Source: Betaproteobacteria bacterium
GTDB lineage: Bacteria; Pseudomonadota; Gammaproteobacteria; Burkholderiales; Thiobacillaceae
Reading direction: 5' to 3'
Assembly: GCA_016873935.1 (NCBI GenBank)
Contig: VGVT01000006.1
Location: 1 to 64,000, forward strand
DNA length: 64,000 nucleotides
Shown: in pieces, positions 1 to 7,798 of the stretch
Layout of the letters: every line of letters starts with the position of its first letter
Position numbering within the stretch: the first letter of the stretch is position 1
Notes under the pieces: model-generated
What the model was told of the DNA's origin: nothing
What the model saw: only the letters and a program-made list of their open reading frames with translations
The model's database searches: none
Translations under genes and position numbers: made by a program

Positions 1-121
1 GAAATGGACCATGCCGATTCGGGATTGGAAGGCGGCGCTGACTCGCTTTACTATCCAGTTCGAAGATCGGATGAACAACCTCTAAACCATAACCCGTTTA
101 CACAAAATTCCGGACACCCTC
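1..121 (+). mobile_element. 3' end of an IS256-family insertion sequence (truncated by window edge)
   Basis: The first 85 bases encode the last 27 residues of a transposase in frame 2, reading KWTMPIRDWKAALTRF and ending at TAA (83-85). This resembles the usual IS256-family C-terminus (W..A...F.I.FE.R). It is followed by a terminal sequence (about 95-121) containing GTTTACACAAAATTCCGGAC, which resembles terminal inverted repeats of IS256-like elements. I place the outer end near base 121, because from 122 onward the reading frame of the neighbouring minus-strand gene is intact. The other IS end and the target duplication lie outside the window. Confidence 0.75.
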
Positions 122-501
122 GCCTGTCGGGCGTTGAGGGCTTCCTCGAAGATCACAGGTTCATGGATGTGCAGCCATAGCGCCCGCTCGTACTGGTTCG
201 GAATCGCGGCGAAGGTTTTCCGGGCGACGTCATCGAAGATGTCGTCCTTGAAGCCGTCGATGACGTCCTGGCCAGCGCCGTCCGACAACAGCACGATCCG
301 TTCGGCCACTTCCTCGATCCGCTGCCGCTCACTCACCCCAAGGGCGGACAGCACGGCCTCCATCTGTTCACGCTGTTCTTTCTTGGGCTTCTTGGCGTCC
401 ACATCCGGCATGGCCAGACCGAATTCATCCACCATGAATTCACGGAACACCGCCGGCGGCAGGTGGCCCAGGAGCTTGCTCAGGTTTTCTGCATCGTTCA
501 T
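82..501 (-). pseudogene. Hypothetical protein truncated at its C-terminus by the IS
   Basis: This frame of 139 codons starts at ATG 501 and reads MNDAENLSKLLGHLPPAV. It is acidic and helix-rich (KKPKKEQREQMEAVLSALGV) and has no domain I can name. Residues after about 127 (RVSGILCKRVMV) are encoded by the terminal sequence of the adjacent insertion sequence, and the stop codon also lies in the IS. The native protein was therefore probably longer and its 3' part has been lost or displaced. It is divergent from the repressor/peptidase pair to its right and shares a regulatory region with it. The function is unknown. The remaining fragment could still be expressed. Confidence 0.6.
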
Positions 502-583
502 CTACATACCCCTCAAAGGTTTGGATCGGCTTGGTATCAGCCTCAACGGCCCCTTCTTCTTGTTGGGGTGTGCAGACCGATTG

Positions 584-657
584 CGTTCGGTGTACCGAAC
601 GATTCAGATTGTTGCGGAGCGGTTAGGGGTTTGTCAAGCAGGTACGAAATCGTTCGG
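584..657. promoter_or_regulatory. Candidate operator: CGTTCGG palindromes in a divergent promoter region
   Basis: CGTTCGGT (584-591) and ACCGAACG (594-601) form a perfect 8-bp inverted repeat with a 2-base spacer. A third half-site, CGTTCGG, lies at 651-657. All are in the 205-bp gap between the divergent truncated gene and the Xre-type regulator, the position expected for an autoregulatory operator of such a repressor. The palindromes are seen directly. That the repressor binds them is inference. Confidence 0.55.
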
Positions 658-705
658 CGTAGTGGTATTATTTTCGGATTGAAGCCAACAAATGAGGAAG
701 TACCG

Positions 706-1026
706 GTGCCATCGCCCCTGGGGGACAAGATCCGCGCATTGCGAAAGCAAAAGAGGCTCAGTCTGGAACAGTTGGCCGAACTGACCGACTCCAGCAAGAG
801 CTACATCTGGGAACTGGAAAACAAAGACGATCCAAAGCCATCGGCCGAGAAGATCGGCAAGATTGCCGCCGTCCTTGAGGTCACCACAGAGTTTTTGCTG
901 ACCGTGTCGGCAACCACCCCGGACGAGGAAGTGCTCGATGAGGCCTTCTTTCGCAAGTACAAAAACATGTCCGAGCCGGACAAGAAAAAGATCCGCAAGA
1001 TCCTCGAAGCTTGGGAAGATGGATGA
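706..1026 (+). CDS. Xre-family transcriptional regulator
   Basis: This is a 106-residue protein with a Cro/CI-type helix-turn-helix at about residues 7-60 (LGDKIRALRKQKRLSLEQLA, then DSSKSYIWELENKDD). The acidic C-terminal tail ends in KKIRKILEAWEDG. I chose GTG 706 because a GAGGAAG ribosome-binding site (694-700) sits 5 bases upstream; a TTG at 679 is the alternative. Its stop codon overlaps the ATG of the next gene (ATGA, 1023-1026), so the pair is translationally coupled. Xre plus ImmA/IrrE-type peptidase pairs control excision or induction of integrative elements and phages, the peptidase inactivating the repressor. That role is inferred here from family and position. Confidence 0.85.
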   Translation: MPSPLGDKIRALRKQKRLSLEQLAELTDSSKSYIWELENKDDPKPSAEKIGKIAAVLEVTTEFLLTVSATTPDEEVLDEAFFRKYKNMSEPDKKKIRKILEAWEDG

Positions 1027-1934
1027 CGGACGCGAAAAAGCCCATGGCCGAGGCCAACCGCATCTCGTCCATGCTCAAAGCGGTTCTCGGTGCGGATCGC
1101 TTTCCGGTCAAGGTTGACGAACTGGCGCTGGAGTATTCCCGCCAGTGCTTTGTAGACTCACCGATCGACATGGTCCAGGGCGAAGCCATGGACGGATTCG
1201 ATGGTCTGCTAAAAGCCAACAAGGCTAGATCGAAGTGGCTGATCCTCTACAACAGCGCTACCTCGTCGGAGGGTCGCAAGCGCTTCACGATTGCGCATGA
1301 GTTCGGTCACTACATCCTGCACCGCCATCAGCAGGACCTGTTCGAATGTGGCGACGATGAAATCGAGACGGGGAACAACAATGAGCGCGACATCGAGGCA
1401 GAGGCGGACTTGTTTGCTTCGACCCTGCTCATGCCGCTGGACGACTTCCGGCGCCAGGTCGACGGCCAGCCGATCAGCTTCGATCTGCTGGGCCACTGCG
1501 CCGACCGTTATGGGGTATCGCTGACGGCCGCCGCCTTGCGCTGGACCGAGATCGCCCCCAAGCGAGCGGTGCTCGTGGCCAGCCGCGACGATCACATGCT
1601 CTGGGCCAAGTCGAACAAGGCGGCCCTCAGGTCCGGCGCCTACTTCGCGACGCGCAAGAACACCATCGAGCTGCCGCACGATGCGCTGGCGCACAGCTAC
1701 AACGCTTTTGATATTGCCGACACTCGAACGGGGCGTGCCCAGTCCTGGTTTGCCCGCGAACCCGACAGCATGCCGGTCACGGAGATGACGCGCGTCGCGC
1801 GTCAATACGACTACACGCTGACACTGCTATTGCTGCCGGAGGCCGAGTGGCAGGAAGCGCGGCACGACGATGAGGAACCGGAGGAAGACACCTACGACCG
1901 TTTCATCCGCAACGGCCAGTACCCGGTGCGATAG
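1023..1934 (+). CDS. ImmA/IrrE-family metallopeptidase
   Basis: This 303-residue protein contains the zinc-metallopeptidase motif HEFGHYILH at about residues 92-100, in the context RFTIAHEFGHYILHRHQ. The downstream segment DIEAEADLFASTLLMP supplies the typical third-ligand glutamate region of ImmA/IrrE-type (COG2856) enzymes. The C-terminal half has no recognised domain and ends with an acidic EEPEED stretch. Start ATG 1023 overlaps the repressor stop. Relatives such as ImmA of ICEBs1 cleave the partner repressor in response to a signal. The pair here probably regulates the mobile region, but the substrate is not shown by the sequence. Confidence 0.85.
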   Translation: MTDAKKPMAEANRISSMLKAVLGADRFPVKVDELALEYSRQCFVDSPIDMVQGEAMDGFDGLLKANKARSKWLILYNSATSSEGRKRFTIAHEFGHYILHRHQQDLFECGDDEIETGNNNERDIEAEADLFASTLLMPLDDFRRQVDGQPISFDLLGHCADRYGVSLTAAALRWTEIAPKRAVLVASRDDHMLWAKSNKAALRSGAYFATRKNTIELPHDALAHSYNAFDIADTRTGRAQSWFAREPDSMPVTEMTRVARQYDYTLTLLLLPEAEWQEARHDDEEPEEDTYDRFIRNGQYPVR

Positions 1935-1951
1935 CCAATGGTAGATCGATC

Positions 1952-3166
1952 ATGAGCGCGCAGAAGTGGCAATTCGCCCCCCGTTTCCGCCGTCATGCAT
2001 TTGGCTGGCGGTCCGACACACCGGTGCAGCGGATCAAGGAGGCCGTATCGGAGATCAAGCAGGTCGCTCGCAAGGAGCCTGTGCTCGCGGCTGAAGGTGC
2101 CATTACCCTGCTGGAAAAACTCTCCCCGGCGCTGGAACAGGTGGACAGTTCATCGGGCGCACTGGGTTCGGCGGTCAACAAGGCCATCGATACCCTGGTG
2201 CCCATCATCATCAAGGCCGACGTCGAGCCGAAGCTGCGGCAACGCTGGCTCGAGCGCTTGTGGCAGGCGCTGCAGGACGACGAGATGCCCTACATCGAAC
2301 TGCTCGGCGACTACTGGGGCGAACTGTCCGTGACCCCGGAGCTGGCATCGCACTGGGCCGACGAGTTCATGCCTGTCGTTGAAAGCGTGTGGATCCCGAA
2401 GGCATCGGGGCATGGATTCTTCAAGGGCACCAGTGCCTGTCTGGCATCCTTGTACGCCGCAGGCCGCCACCAGGAACTACTGGCGCTGATCGACAAGGCC
2501 CCATTCAAGTGGTGGCACGATCGGCGCTGGGGTGCGAAGGCATTGGCAGCGATGGGCAAGAAGGCGGAGGCGATCCGCTACGCCGAGGAATCGCGCGGTC
2601 TCAATGATCCTGGCTGGCAGATCGCCCAGGCCTGCGAAGAGATCCTGTTGTCCTCCGGTTTGCTCGACGAGGCCTACCGCCGCTATGCCATCGAGGCGAA
2701 TCAGGGCACCACGAACCTGGCGACGTTTCGCGCCATTGCCAAGAAGTATGCCCACAAGCAGCCGGAAGAGATCCTGCGCGACCTGGTGGCCAGCACGCCT
2801 GGCGCCGAGGGCAAGTGGTTCGCCGCTGCCAAGGATGCGGGCCTGTTTGATGTGGCGATCGAGCTGGGCACGCGCAGCCCGACCGATCCACGCACGCTGA
2901 CGCGCGCCGCCCGTGACTACGCCGAGAAGCAGCCAGCATTCGCGCTCGCAGCTGGCTTGGCCGCGTTGCGCTGGATCTCTCTTGGACACGGCTATGAGAT
3001 CACCGGCACTGATGTGCTCGATGCTTATTCGGCAGTCACGCAGGCGGCAGGGAACGCAGGTGTTCCAGCCCAGCAGATCAACGAGCAGATCCGGGACATG
3101 CTCGCCAGCACCCAGCCCGGCAATTCGTTGATGAAGACCATCCTCGCCCGTCATCTGGCGAACTAA
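1952..3166 (+). CDS. Hypothetical helical-repeat (TPR-like) protein
   Basis: This 404-residue protein is almost entirely alpha-helical by inspection. It contains alternating short helices reminiscent of TPR/SEL1-type repeats, for example ACLASLYAAGRHQELLALID, then WGAKALAAMGKKAEAIRYAE, then EILLSSGLLDEAYRRYAIEA. No signal peptide or membrane segment is seen. It starts 17 bases after the ImmA-like gene and is probably co-transcribed with it. I do not recognise the family. A scaffold or protein-interaction role would fit the architecture but is inference. Confidence 0.6.
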   Translation: MSAQKWQFAPRFRRHAFGWRSDTPVQRIKEAVSEIKQVARKEPVLAAEGAITLLEKLSPALEQVDSSSGALGSAVNKAIDTLVPIIIKADVEPKLRQRWLERLWQALQDDEMPYIELLGDYWGELSVTPELASHWADEFMPVVESVWIPKASGHGFFKGTSACLASLYAAGRHQELLALIDKAPFKWWHDRRWGAKALAAMGKKAEAIRYAEESRGLNDPGWQIAQACEEILLSSGLLDEAYRRYAIEANQGTTNLATFRAIAKKYAHKQPEEILRDLVASTPGAEGKWFAAAKDAGLFDVAIELGTRSPTDPRTLTRAARDYAEKQPAFALAAGLAALRWISLGHGYEITGTDVLDAYSAVTQAAGNAGVPAQQINEQIRDMLASTQPGNSLMKTILARHLAN

Positions 3167-3291
3167 AAGGGACCTGCTTTTCGCAGAAACCCGCATCGGT
3201 TCGCACGACTCCGAAACTCCCTCATGGTGTCGGCGGCAGTCCATCCGGACAATTTCACTGCATGTGAGTTTGACCGAGAGGACCCCCACCG

Positions 3292-3510
3292 ATGCATCAA
3301 ATCAACCATCTACCACCGGAGCGGATGACGCCGGAGCAGCGTCGCCACGAGATCGCGTCATTGCTGGCCAACGGCCTGGCACGCATGCGTATCACCGGCA
3401 TAGAGCAGTCCGCAAACAGGGCCGAAGCGAGCGGGTTTGAGCTTGGCTTCTCTGGCAACCAGCGCGTTCATACGGACCCCGTCAACAAGACAACTACGGA
3501 GTCGAAATGA
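3292..3510 (+). CDS. Small hypothetical protein, first gene of recombinase operon
   Basis: This 72-residue protein starts MHQINHLPPERMTPEQRRHE and continues into a helical segment EIASLLANGLARMRI and a polar tail. From memory, similar small proteins often precede DUF2924/serine-recombinase modules in proteobacterial mobile DNA. No domain with a known activity is visible. The stop codon overlaps the ATG of the DUF2924 gene (ATGA, 3507-3510), showing tight coupling. Its function is unknown. Confidence 0.6.
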   Translation: MHQINHLPPERMTPEQRRHEIASLLANGLARMRITGIEQSANRAEASGFELGFSGNQRVHTDPVNKTTTESK

Positions 3511-4013
3511 GCACGCAAACACCATCATTTTCCACGCCGCCATCGGTGGCGGCGCAGATCGCCAGGCTGCCCGAGATGCCGATGGCAGAGATCCGGGCGC
3601 TTTGGCAGAAGCTCGTCGGTGGCGACACGCCCACCCACAACCGTCAGTTCCTCGAACGCCGGATTGCCTACCGGCTGCAGGAGCTGGAGTTCCGCAAGGT
3701 CGACGCCAACCTGCTGGATCGCAATCAGCGTCGCATCGAATCTCTGGTCGAAACCGGCAAGGTGAAAAAACGCGACCGCGATTACCGTCCGGCCGCAGGC
3801 ACGGTGCTGGTCCGGGAATACAAAGGCGTGGAGTACCGCGTGATCGCCACCGCCGACGGCCAGTATGACTTCCAGGGACGCATGTTCCCGAGCCTCTCGA
3901 TGATCGCCCGAGAGATCACCGGCATGCGTTGGTCGGGACCGTTGTTCTTTGGGCTCAGGCCGCCATCCAATGCCACGACCAAGCCGTCCACCAAGAAGCG
4001 AGGTGGACGATGA
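3507..4013 (+). CDS. DUF2924-family protein
   Basis: This 168-residue basic protein has the pattern I associate with DUF2924: an N-terminal helical part with MPMAEIRALWQKLVGGDTPT and FLERRIAYRLQELEF, then a small beta domain (RPAAGTVLVREYKGVEYRVI, DGQYDFQGRMFPSLSMIARE) ending in a basic tail. Proteins of this family are encoded directly before large serine recombinases in prophage-like and plasmid-like DNA. No biochemical role is established to my knowledge. The stop overlaps the recombinase ATG (4010-4013). An accessory factor for the recombinase is a reasonable guess only. Confidence 0.75.
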   Translation: MSTQTPSFSTPPSVAAQIARLPEMPMAEIRALWQKLVGGDTPTHNRQFLERRIAYRLQELEFRKVDANLLDRNQRRIESLVETGKVKKRDRDYRPAAGTVLVREYKGVEYRVIATADGQYDFQGRMFPSLSMIAREITGMRWSGPLFFGLRPPSNATTKPSTKKRGGR

Positions 4014-5365
4014 GCGAAGTCTTGAAGCGCCGCATGCGCTGCGCGGTCTATACGCGCAAATCTACCGACGAGGGGCTCGACCAGGAATACAACTCCATCG
4101 ACGCCCAGCGCGATGCCGGTCATGCCTACATTGCCAGCCAACGCGCCGAAGGCTGGATTCCAGTCGCTGACGACTACGACGATCCCGCCTTCTCGGGCGG
4201 CAACATGGAACGCCCGGCGCTGCGCCGAATGATGGTGGACATTGAGGCCGGCAAGATCGACGTGGTCGTCATCTACAAGATCGACCGCCTGACACGCAGC
4301 CTCGCGGATTTTTCCAAGATGGTCGAAGTGTTCGAGCGCTACGGCGTGTCGTTCGTGTCGGTCACCCAGCAGTTCAACACGACCACCTCGATGGGCCGGT
4401 TGATGCTGAACATCCTGCTGTCCTTCGCCCAGTTCGAACGCGAGGTCACCGGCGAACGCATCCGCGACAAGATCGCAGCCAGCAAGCGCAAGGGCATGTG
4501 GATGGGCGGCGTGCCACCGCTGGGCTACGACGTCGAGAACCGCCGACTGGTGCCCAACGAACGCGAGGCCAAACTGATCCGGCACATCTTCCAGCGCTTC
4601 GTTGAACTCGGCTCCAGCACCGCACTGGTCAAGGAACTGAAACTGGATGGCGTGACGTCGAAGGCGTGGACCACGCAAGACGGCAAGACCCGCGAGGGCA
4701 GGCCGATCGACAAGGGCCACATCTACAAACTCCTCAGCAACCGGACGTACCTTGGCGAGTTGCGGCACAAGGACCTGTGGTATCAGGCGGAGCACCCGCC
4801 CATCATCAGCCGCGAACTGTGGGACAGCGCACACGCGATCCTGGAGACGAATGGCCGGGTGCGAGGTAACACGACGCGAGCCAAGGTTCCCTATCTGCTC
4901 AAGGGCATCGTGTTCGGCAACGATGGCCGGGCACTGTCGCCGTGGCACACGACCAAGAAGAATGGCCGTCGGTACCGGTACTACGTGCCTCAGCGCGACG
5001 CCAAGGAGCACGCGGGAGCCTCGGGTCTTCCGCGTCTTCCCGCCGCTGAACTCGAGTCGGCGGTGCTCGACCAATTGCGCGCGATCCTGCGTGCCCCGAA
5101 TCTCCTGGGAGAGATGTTGCCGCAGGCGATCAAGCTCGATCCGACCTTGGACGAGGCCAAGATCACCGTGGCCATGACCCGGCTCGACGCGATTTGGGAT
5201 CAGCTGTTCCCGGCAGAACAGGCCCGGATCGTGAAGTTGCTGGTGGAGAAAGTCATCGTGTCACCCAACGACCTCGAAGTGCGACTGCGCGCCAACGGCA
5301 TCGAACGCCTGGTGCTGGAACTGCGCCCCGAGCCGGTCGAGCAACAAGTGGATGCACTGGCATGA
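4010..5365 (+). CDS. Large serine recombinase
   Basis: This 451-residue protein has an N-terminal resolvase domain (about 8-155) with the nucleophile context YTRKS (Ser18), the DRLTRS motif and the FAQFERE helix. A 'recombinase' domain follows at about 165-290 (PPLGYDVENRRLVPNEREAK, then KGHIYKLLSNRTYLGELRHK). The C-terminal part is shorter than in phage integrases such as phiC31. A clear cysteine-rich zinc ribbon is not visible, which is unusual for the family. Start ATG 4010 overlaps the upstream stop. Such enzymes integrate or excise mobile DNA or invert segments; the sites used are unknown here. Confidence 0.9.
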   Translation: MSEVLKRRMRCAVYTRKSTDEGLDQEYNSIDAQRDAGHAYIASQRAEGWIPVADDYDDPAFSGGNMERPALRRMMVDIEAGKIDVVVIYKIDRLTRSLADFSKMVEVFERYGVSFVSVTQQFNTTTSMGRLMLNILLSFAQFEREVTGERIRDKIAASKRKGMWMGGVPPLGYDVENRRLVPNEREAKLIRHIFQRFVELGSSTALVKELKLDGVTSKAWTTQDGKTREGRPIDKGHIYKLLSNRTYLGELRHKDLWYQAEHPPIISRELWDSAHAILETNGRVRGNTTRAKVPYLLKGIVFGNDGRALSPWHTTKKNGRRYRYYVPQRDAKEHAGASGLPRLPAAELESAVLDQLRAILRAPNLLGEMLPQAIKLDPTLDEAKITVAMTRLDAIWDQLFPAEQARIVKLLVEKVIVSPNDLEVRLRANGIERLVLELRPEPVEQQVDALA

Positions 5366-5805
5366 GCGACATCCGCATCCAGAAGACCGGCGAGCCGGAC
5401 ATCCTGCAGACCAGCGACGGCAGGCTGACCCTGTCCGTGCCGATCCAGATCAAGCGCCGCAGTGGCCGCAAGTTGGTCACCTTGCCAAACGGCGAAACCG
5501 CGCCGGTTAGACCTTGGGACGTAGCACCAACCTCAATCCAACTGGCGCTGGCCAGGGGCCACCGCTGGCTGGCGATGCTGGAGTCAGGAGAGGCGAAGTC
5601 CTTGAAGGAGATCGCCACGCGGGAAGGCATCGACAACAGCTACGTCAGCCGCATGGTCAACCTGACGACGCTGGCGCCCGACATCGTAGCGGCCATCCTG
5701 GACGACGCACTGCCGAACCACGTCACGCTGTTTGATCTGGCGGTCGATCCGCCAGCGCTATGGGATGAGCAGCGGTATCGGTTAAAAATCTTGGAGGAAA
5801 ATTGA
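5362..5805 (+). CDS. ParB/KorB-like helix-turn-helix protein of the recombinase operon
   Basis: This 147-residue protein has an N-terminal beta-rich segment (LTLSVPIQIKRRSGRKLVTL) and a central helix-turn-helix, SLKEIATREGIDNSYVSRMV, resembling the DNA-binding motif of ParB/KorB-type proteins. A region on either side (ALARGHRWLAMLESGE; DIVAAILDDALPNHV) extends it. ATG 5362 overlaps the recombinase stop (ATGA), the third such overlap in the operon. It is probably a DNA-binding partner or a regulator of the recombinase. That role is inferred from the motif and the coupling. Confidence 0.7.
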   Translation: MSDIRIQKTGEPDILQTSDGRLTLSVPIQIKRRSGRKLVTLPNGETAPVRPWDVAPTSIQLALARGHRWLAMLESGEAKSLKEIATREGIDNSYVSRMVNLTTLAPDIVAAILDDALPNHVTLFDLAVDPPALWDEQRYRLKILEEN

Positions 5806-5913
5806 TGCTCAAAGATTTTGTATATCGTAACCTCTCGATACAGATAACTTTGACCGACATATCAATTCTGAAGTTCTTCTGCTAACTGGTTCGGACAATA
5901 GACTAATGACCAT

Positions 5914-6690
5914 ATGATTGAGCAACTCTCCCTAATTGCTGAGCCAAATTGGCTGTCGCGCATCGACCCAACGACCATTCAGGAAAAAGTGTTTCCGCTT
6001 GATGGAATCCTTCGCGACTCTTTGTACTACCCATCGTCCGGTTTCGACGGTGACCCGGTTAGACATCTCGTTGGCAACTTCGTAAGCTTTATTTATGTTG
6101 ACTATGGCCGAGGTAGAGAAGACTTCGAATCAGCATTGATCAGTCCAGGATTTCGGGGATATGACTTGGTTGCGAAGCGTGAAGTAGCGCAACAGGAGTT
6201 GGCACCGCGTGGATGGCGTCCTTCATTTCTAACATCTGCCGACGGAGACCCATCCCGGCACCGAGAGCAGATTCGAAAGCCATTCTGCTTGTGGGTGGTT
6301 CTACAGCGGCGTAATGATGTTCCGGCTTGTCATGGTCCGTATCGCTTTAGTCTCTTGTATCTATGCGCCGATGGGGTCGCAGCTTTTCAAGCACTATATG
6401 TTGCAAACAATATGTTGCCTGCCGCTGTAGCCGTTATTCAGCCCGGACACGGATTTGGAGGCAACTGGACTAATTTTGAGGATCCAGCGCAAATCTTTGC
6501 AAGGACAGTCACTCAGAATCCTGCGGGCGTGCCGGACTTGTTGCTCTATGGTGGGTACGGACGCAGAGACTACTACCGTCGCCCATGCTGGCCTGGCTAC
6601 GAAAAGTTGGTGTGTTTTTTAGAAAAATCAGGCGGTGGGAGTATAGGTGTTTGGCAGGCTGCCTATTTAGAGCGGAGTCTCACCCCTTGA
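5914..6690 (+). CDS. Hypothetical protein, AT-rich cargo gene
   Basis: This 258-residue frame begins MIEQLSLIAEPNWLSRIDPT. It has no signal peptide, no membrane segment and no motif I recognise; aromatic-rich blocks such as FVSFIYVDYGRG and LLLYGGYGRRDYYRRPCWPG are conspicuous. The gene is visibly lower in GC than the core genes and uses many A/T-ending codons, consistent with recent acquisition. No strong Shine-Dalgarno sequence precedes ATG 5914, so the start is uncertain. It lies 108 bases after the recombinase operon and convergent to the hydrolase gene. The function is unknown. Confidence 0.6.
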   Translation: MIEQLSLIAEPNWLSRIDPTTIQEKVFPLDGILRDSLYYPSSGFDGDPVRHLVGNFVSFIYVDYGRGREDFESALISPGFRGYDLVAKREVAQQELAPRGWRPSFLTSADGDPSRHREQIRKPFCLWVVLQRRNDVPACHGPYRFSLLYLCADGVAAFQALYVANNMLPAAVAVIQPGHGFGGNWTNFEDPAQIFARTVTQNPAGVPDLLLYGGYGRRDYYRRPCWPGYEKLVCFLEKSGGGSIGVWQAAYLERSLTP

Positions 6691-6777
6691 AGACCACGAT
6701 GAGTTACGGGCAAGAATAATCAAGCGCGAAGCCACTCAAGGTAGCCAGAATAAGTTCGATCGCTTTCCACGAGGACT

Positions 6778-7350
6778 TCATTTTGTGCATTTCGCGGGTA
6801 GCCACATGTCCAGAAGGTTGCCAACATAGTCCTTGCCGAGCATATGACCGCGTCCATCGGCAACGGTGACTTGAATATTCAAGAACCCAAAAAAATGTTT
6901 CACCGCGTCTGGGTGACTTTGCCAATCCTCTGACCCAGTATGAACTGTCGCATTGATTGGGCGTGGATACTTACCTGCCTGTGCAATTTCTAAGAGACGA
7001 TTCTCGTATGGGGGTGAAAATACCCTCATGGTGGCTTCGTCACTGAATCCACCAATGATGGGTGACAGCAATAGCACCTTGCCAGGATAAGGCGGTAATC
7101 CTGCTTGAGCATGCAAGAAAAGATAGCCACCATAAGAATTGGCGACGATGTAAGCGTCCTCTGACCAGAAGTTGTTTTTTAGGTCATCCGCCACAACAGC
7201 TACCTGATCCAAAAACCCTAGATCCTTGAAGCCGCCCCGTGTCTCACGGCCAGCTACAGCAAAGCCTCTTTCCATTAGGCCTTGGCCAAGCCCGCTGGAA
7301 AGTTGTCCTCCATGACCTGGCAGATAGTAGACGGTGGAGACTGGTGTCAT
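6778..7350 (-). CDS. Alpha/beta-hydrolase
   Basis: This 190-residue protein has a compact alpha/beta-hydrolase pattern. The oxyanion region is YYLPGHGG near the N-terminus, the nucleophile elbow is VANSYGGYL (serine in N-S-Y-G), an acidic residue is found in TGSEDW, and the catalytic histidine is in GRGHMLG near the C-terminus. It is shorter than most serine hydrolases and has no signal peptide, so it is probably a cytoplasmic esterase-like enzyme of the YdeN/RBBP9 kind. The substrate is unknown. It is AT-rich like its convergent neighbour and lies between the recombinase operon and the tRNA gene, which suggests cargo of the accessory region. Confidence 0.7.
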   Translation of the reverse strand: MTPVSTVYYLPGHGGQLSSGLGQGLMERGFAVAGRETRGGFKDLGFLDQVAVVADDLKNNFWSEDAYIVANSYGGYLFLHAQAGLPPYPGKVLLLSPIIGGFSDEATMRVFSPPYENRLLEIAQAGKYPRPINATVHTGSEDWQSHPDAVKHFFGFLNIQVTVADGRGHMLGKDYVGNLLDMWLPAKCTK

Positions 7351-7643
7351 AGGACACTCAAACTGTTATGTAAACACCTTTCAATAATAGCGCTGTTCGC
7401 TTGGCCGCCAATGCTGCAATCCAACCGCTTGATTCGTCCGCGCGTAACCCTTTGATCTGTATGGCGCTGACTGACGGTCTTTGCGGACTTCGGGCCGGTT
7501 CCAGGGAGCGAGGCCGGAGCGAGGAATGGCCAGGAGAGAGTGGAATGTGGCCCGGATCGGCCAATTCGGGCGGTAGGCGAAGTCCGCAGGCTTCCGCAGG
7601 AACCCCCAACAACACGCAGGAACTGGCGCGATCAGACAAGAAA
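7351..7643. other. Intergenic region with a long inverted repeat, no gene seen
   Basis: I see no convincing gene here. An 11-bp inverted repeat, TGCGGACTTCG (7482-7492) and CGAAGTCCGCA (7578-7588), encloses about 85 bases that contain further GC-rich complementary stretches. The segment could fold into a long hairpin. It lies at the boundary between the accessory region and the tRNA-Ala terminator. Possible roles (a recombination site, a remnant or an RNA) cannot be decided from sequence alone. Confidence 0.4.
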
Positions 7644-7671
7644 AAGCCCCAACTGATAACAGTTGGGGCTT
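7644..7671 (-). terminator. Intrinsic terminator after tRNA-Ala
   Basis: A perfect 12-bp stem (AAGCCCCAACTG / CAGTTGGGGCTT) with a 4-base loop is followed on the minus strand by TTTTTCTTG. It lies just downstream of the 3' end of the tRNA gene on the same strand. Confidence 0.9.
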
Positions 7672-7677
7672 CAGTAT

Positions 7678-7753
<76 letters not shown>

Positions 7754-7780
7754 TGACTTGAATCCGGCGCGCAGTATAGC

Positions 7781-7797
7781 GAAAAGCCCGGGGGGCT
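7781..7797 (-). terminator. Short terminator-like hairpin after lgt
   Basis: On the minus strand AGCCC-CCC-GGGCT is followed by TTTT, one base beyond the end of lgt. The stem is only 5 bp, so it is a weak but well-placed candidate. Confidence 0.5.
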
Positions 7798-7798
7798 C

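Noticed and set aside
5804..5884. Short 26-codon frame after the recombinase operon
   Set aside because: Although it overlaps the upstream stop, the product is very short and has no features; the region is AT-rich non-coding DNA by appearance.
7351..7643. Integron attC site
   Set aside because: An ATCCAAC core-like heptamer exists at 7419-7425, but no matching GTTRRRY partner with the right spacing was found, and no integrase of that type is present.
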